From positions 928,863 through 992,862 of the forward strand of contig NZ_JABEKU010000002.1 in assembly GCF_013283665.1 (NCBI RefSeq): a stretch of DNA of 64,000 nt. Reading direction: 5' to 3'. The notes beneath the pieces were generated by a model that saw only the letters and a list, made by a program, of their open reading frames with translations, did not search any database and was not told where the DNA came from. This DNA comes from Ensifer sesbaniae (GTDB taxonomy: Bacteria > Pseudomonadota > Alphaproteobacteria > Rhizobiales > Rhizobiaceae). Position 1 is the stretch's first letter. The number at the start of each line of letters is the position of its first letter. The position numbers were made by a program, and so were the translations under genes. Below are positions 60,030-64,000 of the stretch, one piece after another.

Positions 60030-60320
60030 AACCCCGTCGAAGGTGAATCAGGCCTGCATCGGTTGGAACGAACCCGCAAGTTTCAAAATGGAAGCCACGA
60101 AGATGTGCCTCGAAGTCGACATGCAGCCATTCGCCCGATGACTTTGCATTTGCCACCGTCTCTTCGACGAGCCGACGTGCATAGCCCTTTCGCCATCAAG
60201 GCGTGGCCACCATGTCGAACAGAAAGGCGTGCTGCCGTCCCAGGCAACATTGACGAAACCGCCAAGCTTTCCCGAGAGAAGCAGGCAAACCCAGCCGAGA
60301 CTGACGATGTTCACCTGCGT
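60030..60320 (-). pseudogene. Decayed GNAT acetyltransferase gene
   Basis: Pieces of one GNAT protein lie in two frames: LLSGKLGGFVNVAWDGS, then after a frameshift AFLFDMVATP, a TGA where an Arg codon is expected, and WRKGYARRLVEETVANAKSSG followed by EWLHVDFEAHLRGFHFETCGF. The acetyl-CoA loop is thus broken by a frameshift and a stop. The start is also lost. Confidence 0.7.
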
Positions 60321-60407
60321 CTACCAATCGTCCTCGGCAACCCTGTGTTCGAAACATTTGGCTTATCGCCATTCTTGAAGTCGCCGCGCCATACCAGGCG
60401 CGGGTCG

Positions 60408-60872
60408 TCAGCGCTCATTTCCGTCTCTTCCATCGGGAGGCGGGATCACTTGTCTTCCGTCCGATATGGCATGTTCGGCAATGATCGACAGCCTGAGCTT
60501 TGCGAACTCGTCCAGCAAAGCGCTCTCCGCCTTGTCGAACGCCTGCACCAGGGCGGCATTCGCTGCCCGCTCTACCGGACAGGCGGGGTGATCTTCCGAA
60601 ATGCCGGCGGCCAGGACCTCGCCTTCATCCAGCGCCTTTTGAATATCAAGGACTGTCAGGTCGTCCAGCGACCGCAACAGAACCCATCCGCCGCCTCGTC
60701 CCCCTTCGGAATCCACCACGCCCTTGCGCTTCAAGGCCGCCATCGTGCGGCGCACGACCACCGGATTGGTGTTCAACATTTTCGCGATGGTTTCCGAAGT
60801 CTCGCGCCCGCCCAGAAGCCCCATATGGATGAGCACGTGGATCATCCGCGCCAGCCGGCTATCTCTTTTCAT
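60408..60872 (-). CDS. Rrf2-family regulator (cluster-free type)
   Basis: A 154-residue Rrf2 protein: RLARMIHVLIHMGLLGGRETSETIAKMLNTNPVVVRRTMAALKRKGVVDS and GGWVLLRSLDDLTVLDIQKAL. Only one Cys (about residue 98, HPACPVE), so it has no iron-sulfur cluster and is like YwnA/CymR-type members. It is divergent from the epoxide hydrolase-like gene; matching palindromes lie between them. Confidence 0.9.
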   Translation of the reverse strand: MKRDSRLARMIHVLIHMGLLGGRETSETIAKMLNTNPVVVRRTMAALKRKGVVDSEGGRGGGWVLLRSLDDLTVLDIQKALDEGEVLAAGISEDHPACPVERAANAALVQAFDKAESALLDEFAKLRLSIIAEHAISDGRQVIPPPDGRDGNER

Positions 60873-60886
60873 GTGTCACCCCTAAA

Positions 60887-60907
60887 GCGTAACTATGATT
60901 GTTACGC
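60887..60907. promoter_or_regulatory. Predicted operator of the divergent Rrf2/hydrolase promoter
   Basis: GCGTAAC-TATGATT-GTTACGC is a perfect inverted repeat. A weaker second copy (TGTAAC ... TTACGG) covers 60930-60949 over the -10 box of the hydrolase promoter, so binding should block transcription. Confidence 0.7.
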
Positions 60908-60911
60908 AATC

Positions 60912-60940
60912 TTGACCTCACCCGATTCTGTAACTTATAA
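60912..60940 (+). promoter_or_regulatory. Sigma-70 promoter of the hydrolase gene
   Basis: TTGACC at 60912-60917, 17 bases, then TTATAA at 60935-60940. Transcription should start near 60947, shortly before the first ATG at 60965. Confidence 0.7.
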
Positions 60941-60964
60941 ACTTACGGAATCAAGGACCCAGGG

Positions 60965-62041
60965 ATGCGAAGACGGACGATATTGGCCGCTCTGCTGGCA
61001 GCAGCGTGGCCGGCAAGGAGCGCTGGGATCGCCATCCGAGGCACTACATCAAGAGCGGAAGGACTGCAAATGCCTGCTCGTACCATCGAGACGCGAACGA
61101 TCCGGATGAATGTCGTCGAACAGGGAGAAGGGCCGCTCGTCCTCTTCTGCCACGGCTTTCCGGAAACGGCCCGCGCCTGGCGTCATCAATTGGCGGCACT
61201 GGGCAAAGCCGGCTTTCGTGCGGTGGCACCGGATATGCGCGGATATGGGCATACGGAATGCCCCGCAGCGATCGATGAATACACCCTGTTTCATCTCGTC
61301 GGGGACATGGTCGCGCTCTTGGACGCGCTCGGCGAAGAGACTGCCCTCATCGTCGGCAACGACTGGGGTGCCACGGTCGCGTGGCATGCCGCGCAAATGC
61401 GGCCGGATCGCTTCCGTGGCGTGGTCGCGATCAGTGTGCCGATGATGGCTCCTCCGCCCGTGCCCCCGACCCGGATCTTCCCGCAGACCGATAAGGCACA
61501 GCTCTACGCGCTCTACTTCCAGGAACCCGGTATCGCCGAGGTGGAGCTGGAGCGGGACATTCGGCAGACGCTAAGGAAAATTCTCTTTGCAGCCTCCGGA
61601 GACGCCGGCCCGCGGCAAGCCGGGGATCAGACGCCAAATCCGTTCGGGATGGTTTCCCGGCGCGACGGACTGCTGGCGACTCTTCCTGATCCGCATAACA
61701 TGCCGGACTGGCTGACGGCCGCCGACCTCGAGGCCTATGCGCAGGCGTTCGCCCACTCCGGCTTTCGCGGCGGCCTGAACTACTACCGCAACCTGGATCG
61801 CAACCGGCAACTGCAAGCGTCGCTCGCCGGCATGAAAGTCGATGTACCCGCCCTGTTCATGGTCGGCGAGCGGGACACCGGGCTCAGCATCCCAGGGATG
61901 CAGGACATCATCGACGCAATGCCCCGCCTCGTTCCCCAACTCCTGCACCAGGTCGTCGTGCCCGGCAGCGGACATTGGCTGCCGCAGGAACGTCCGGACC
62001 TCGTGAGCGACGCCATCATCGATTTCGCGCGGCATATCTGA
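60965..62041 (+). CDS. Alpha/beta hydrolase, epoxide-hydrolase-like
   Basis: A 358-residue alpha/beta hydrolase: oxyanion motif LFCHGFPETARAW, nucleophile Asp in IVGNDWGATVAWH, acid in MVGERDTG, His in GSGHWLPQERP. Asp as nucleophile points to an epoxide or haloalkane substrate. ATG 60965 gives a possible export signal (RRRTILAALLAAAWPARSAG); ATG 61070, with GGAAGG upstream, starts at the conserved domain and is an equally good start. It is divergent from the Rrf2 regulator. Confidence 0.88.
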   Translation: MRRRTILAALLAAAWPARSAGIAIRGTTSRAEGLQMPARTIETRTIRMNVVEQGEGPLVLFCHGFPETARAWRHQLAALGKAGFRAVAPDMRGYGHTECPAAIDEYTLFHLVGDMVALLDALGEETALIVGNDWGATVAWHAAQMRPDRFRGVVAISVPMMAPPPVPPTRIFPQTDKAQLYALYFQEPGIAEVELERDIRQTLRKILFAASGDAGPRQAGDQTPNPFGMVSRRDGLLATLPDPHNMPDWLTAADLEAYAQAFAHSGFRGGLNYYRNLDRNRQLQASLAGMKVDVPALFMVGERDTGLSIPGMQDIIDAMPRLVPQLLHQVVVPGSGHWLPQERPDLVSDAIIDFARHI

Positions 62042-62089
62042 CGGTCGGTGGGTTGCGCGCCGCGCTCGTCGGCGCATAACCTCATCGGA

Positions 62090-62821
62090 TCAAAGCGCGC
62101 CCGTCAACCGCAACACGTCCTCAAGCGGAACGAGTCCTTTCATCGAACCGTTACCGGCAGCCGGCTCTCCATCCTCGATCGCCAGCGCGAAGCGGAAGGC
62201 GGGATCGGCCTCGAGGCGTTTGCGCAGCGCGTGGATGCGGGGGTAGTTCCGCTCATAGTCCTGCGGATCGATCGCTTCGTGAAAATCCACCCAGCGCGCG
62301 ACGCCAACGAACACCGCATCGGCGAGCGTCGGCCGGTCGCCCAACAGATAGTCGCTGGCGCCCATCATCGCCTCGAGCTGCGCATGCCGCTTGGCGACAA
62401 ATTCGCGACCGGCGGCGCGGAGCGTTTGGCGATAATCCTCCGTGGCCTCCTCCGCCTCTAGCGCCACCCACAGGGGGAAGAAGGCGCTGGTGAAGCCGGT
62501 GTTGAGGAAGGCGATGAACTGATGCATCCGGTCAGCTTCGTACGTTCCGGGCGCGAAGCTGATGCGGCGCTCTCGGTCCCGCCCCTCCAGCCACAACGCG
62601 ATCGCCATCGTTTCGGTGAGGACACGGCCTTCCTCGCTGACCAGTACGGGGGTTTCGACCCGGCCGTTCAGCCGCCGATAGGCCTCGGTGCGCATTTCCC
62701 CGAGCATGTCGACGCGGGTGAGGCGGTAGGGTTGGCCGAGCCATTCGAACGCAGTGACGAGTCCTGCGGAACTGCCAAGCGGAAAGCCCGCGGTGAAGAT
62801 CGGTTCAGAGATAGAGTGCAT
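62090..62821 (-). CDS. Glutathione S-transferase family protein
   Basis: A 243-residue GST: thioredoxin-like N-domain (TAFEWLGQPYRLTRVDM, RVETPVLVSEEGRVLTETMAIALWL with the cis-Pro and the Glu-Thr pair) and all-helical C-domain (YLLGDRPTLADAVFVGVARWVDF). The substrate is unknown. An inverted repeat lies about 80 bases upstream. Confidence 0.9.
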   Translation of the reverse strand: MHSISEPIFTAGFPLGSSAGLVTAFEWLGQPYRLTRVDMLGEMRTEAYRRLNGRVETPVLVSEEGRVLTETMAIALWLEGRDRERRISFAPGTYEADRMHQFIAFLNTGFTSAFFPLWVALEAEEATEDYRQTLRAAGREFVAKRHAQLEAMMGASDYLLGDRPTLADAVFVGVARWVDFHEAIDPQDYERNYPRIHALRKRLEADPAFRFALAIEDGEPAAGNGSMKGLVPLEDVLRLTGAL

Positions 62822-63149
62822 GTCGGTTTCTCCATGGTTGGTGCCATGGATGTAACTGTGTGGACGCTGTCTCTGCAGATGGTCTGACTTGGACTTATCG
62901 TCTACATGTGTAGACGCTGACTGTCGCGAGTGAGACCGCCGCCCAACCAGGGATCGCGACCCGGCTTTCCAACGGATGACGCTCCGATCGAATGCGCGTG
63001 CAAAAATGCAAGGCGATGGAAGCTGTCATCATGCGCGCTCGGCAGAACGCTCTAACACTTTTGGGCTGGAGAAAACCGGGAGGCTACCTATTTCGTAGGA
63101 GACCCCATGGAGAGGACCGCAGGTCTTCAACGCGAAAGGAACAAAGCTC
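62822..63149. other. Gene-free region upstream of the GST gene with an inverted repeat
   Basis: About 330 bases without a gene. GTCTACA-TG-TGTAGAC at 62900-62915 is a perfect inverted repeat that looks like a repressor operator for the GST gene; no regulator lies next to it. The PhnB-like gene's promoter must be here too. Confidence 0.5.
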
Positions 63150-63623
63150 ATGGCAAAGAACACGATCTGCCTCTGGTACGACAAGGATGCCGAAGCGGCC
63201 GCGCGCTTCTACGCCGAAGTCTTTCCGGACAGTCGCGTGACGGCGGTGCACCGGGCGCCCAGCGACTATCCGTCCGGCAAGGAGGGCGACGTGTTGACGG
63301 TCGAGTTCACCGTTGCCGGTGTCGCCTGTCTCGGCCTCAACGGGGGACCGATGTTCAAGCACAACGAGGCCTTTTCGTTCCAGATCGCCACCGACGATCA
63401 GGAAGAGACCGACCGCTACTGGAACGCCATCGTCAACAATGGCGGCGAGGAGAGCGCCTGCGGCTGGTGCAAGGACAAATGGGGGATCTCCTGGCAGATC
63501 ACGCCCCGCGTCCTGACGGAAGCGCTGGCCGCCGGCGGCGGCGAGGCGAAGCGCGCTTTCGAGGCCATGATGGACATGCGGAAAATCGATGTGGCCGCAA
63601 TCGAAGCGGCAAGGCGCGGCTGA
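63150..63623 (+). CDS. PhnB/3-demethylubiquinone methyltransferase-like VOC protein
   Basis: A 157-residue VOC protein: ICLWYDKDAEAAARFYAEVFPDSRV, FTVAGVACLGLNGGPMFKHNEAFSFQI, then CGWCKDKWGISWQITPRVL, the signature of the PhnB-like subfamily. It is not a methyltransferase despite the usual database name; the substrate is unknown. Clean single gene with AAAG upstream. Confidence 0.9.
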   Translation: MAKNTICLWYDKDAEAAARFYAEVFPDSRVTAVHRAPSDYPSGKEGDVLTVEFTVAGVACLGLNGGPMFKHNEAFSFQIATDDQEETDRYWNAIVNNGGEESACGWCKDKWGISWQITPRVLTEALAAGGGEAKRAFEAMMDMRKIDVAAIEAARRG

Positions 63624-63868
63624 GGCTCCGCCCAACGGACGATCCTGCCAACGGCGTTCTTGGCCGACCAGAGCGGAGGCGCGCACGTCGAAAAAGCCGC
63701 GCGTCTACGAGACTCGCATGCTAGTGCGTGCGCACGAAGTGAAACCGTATTTCTGGAAGGCGCCGAAAGGACGGTATAGAACTGCGCGAAGCAGCTGGCC
63801 GACATCGGATGCTTTGTGACGTTGCTTGCCCGTTGGATGTGCCTTTTAAACGACAAGGACAGATTTCA

Positions 63869-64000
63869 TGACCGAAAAATCTCCCGCTGACAATTTCCCT
63901 GCGGGCTACCAAGTTCCCAAGGTCTGGACCTGGGACAAAAGCAACGGCGGCGCGTTTGCCAGCATCAACCGCCCGATCTCCGGGCCGACCCACGACAAGG
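63869..64000 (+). CDS. YghU-like glutathione S-transferase, N-terminal part
   Basis: The frame from ATG 63869 (AAGGA nine bases upstream) runs off the window. The 44 visible residues, including VPKVWTWDKSNGGAFASINR and PISGPTHDK, match the characteristic start of YghU/YfcG-type disulfide-bond oxidoreductase GSTs. Confidence 0.85.

Overview
This 64 kb window is GC-rich chromosomal or megaplasmid DNA of an alphaproteobacterium, most likely a member of the Rhizobiaceae (Ensifer/Sinorhizobium is my best guess). The reasons are the dense regulator, transporter and enzyme content, an anti-Shine-Dalgarno sRNA of the rhizobial alpha-r14 type, and a palindromic intergenic mosaic repeat like those of Sinorhizobium. 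No rRNA, tRNA, CRISPR array or complete insertion sequence was seen.

Layout. 1-5.2 kb: EamA transporter end, aromatic/aspartate aminotransferase, ICMT-like methyltransferase, YhfA/OsmC protein, VOC protein, aldo/keto reductase, and a small C-tail-anchored protein. 5.27-5.44 kb: an sRNA with four hairpins whose loops each carry CUCCUCCC. 5.6-27.7 kb: an export region. One minus-strand unit encodes two large low-complexity repeat proteins, a type I secretion ABC ATPase with a 215-residue N-terminal extension, and an HlyD adaptor. After an interlude (HEPN-like protein, DUF817, AsmA, a dapA remnant, a GlxA-type regulator), a plus-strand unit encodes two glycine-rich repeat proteins, a second type I ATPase with degenerate motifs, and a second HlyD adaptor. 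It ends with an orphan IS3-type OrfA and a LuxR regulator. All four repeat proteins share a QTN-type motif and lack signal peptides, so I think the region is a two-exporter secretion system for matrix or adhesin proteins; this is the best candidate for an undescribed system.

28-38.4 kb: accessory metabolism and regulation, including an Rrf2 regulator with shared operators at its own promoter and at an AhpD-like/NAD(P)H-binding operon, plus LysR, Lrp, MFS, isochorismatase-like and Asp/Glu racemase genes. 38.9-50.5 kb: a complete petrobactin-type siderophore locus read on the minus strand: fecI sigma factor, fecR, TonB receptor with an STN signalling domain, a DUF2218 protein, then asbA, asbB, asbC, an asbD-asbE fusion, and asbF. 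Two near-identical ECF-type promoter motifs precede fecR and the receptor gene, which fits a FecI/FecR cell-surface signalling loop.

50.9-64 kb: HxlR/MFS pair, SDR/LysR pair, MYG1 protein, desaturase, PhnD-like protein, an ArsR/AHSA1 unit with a duplicated operator, decayed GNAT and TonB-receptor fragments, an Rrf2/epoxide-hydrolase pair, GST, PhnB-like VOC protein and the start of a YghU-like GST. Several decayed genes (dapA-like, MscS-like, GNAT, TonB receptor) show that the window is accessory DNA with ongoing gene loss.
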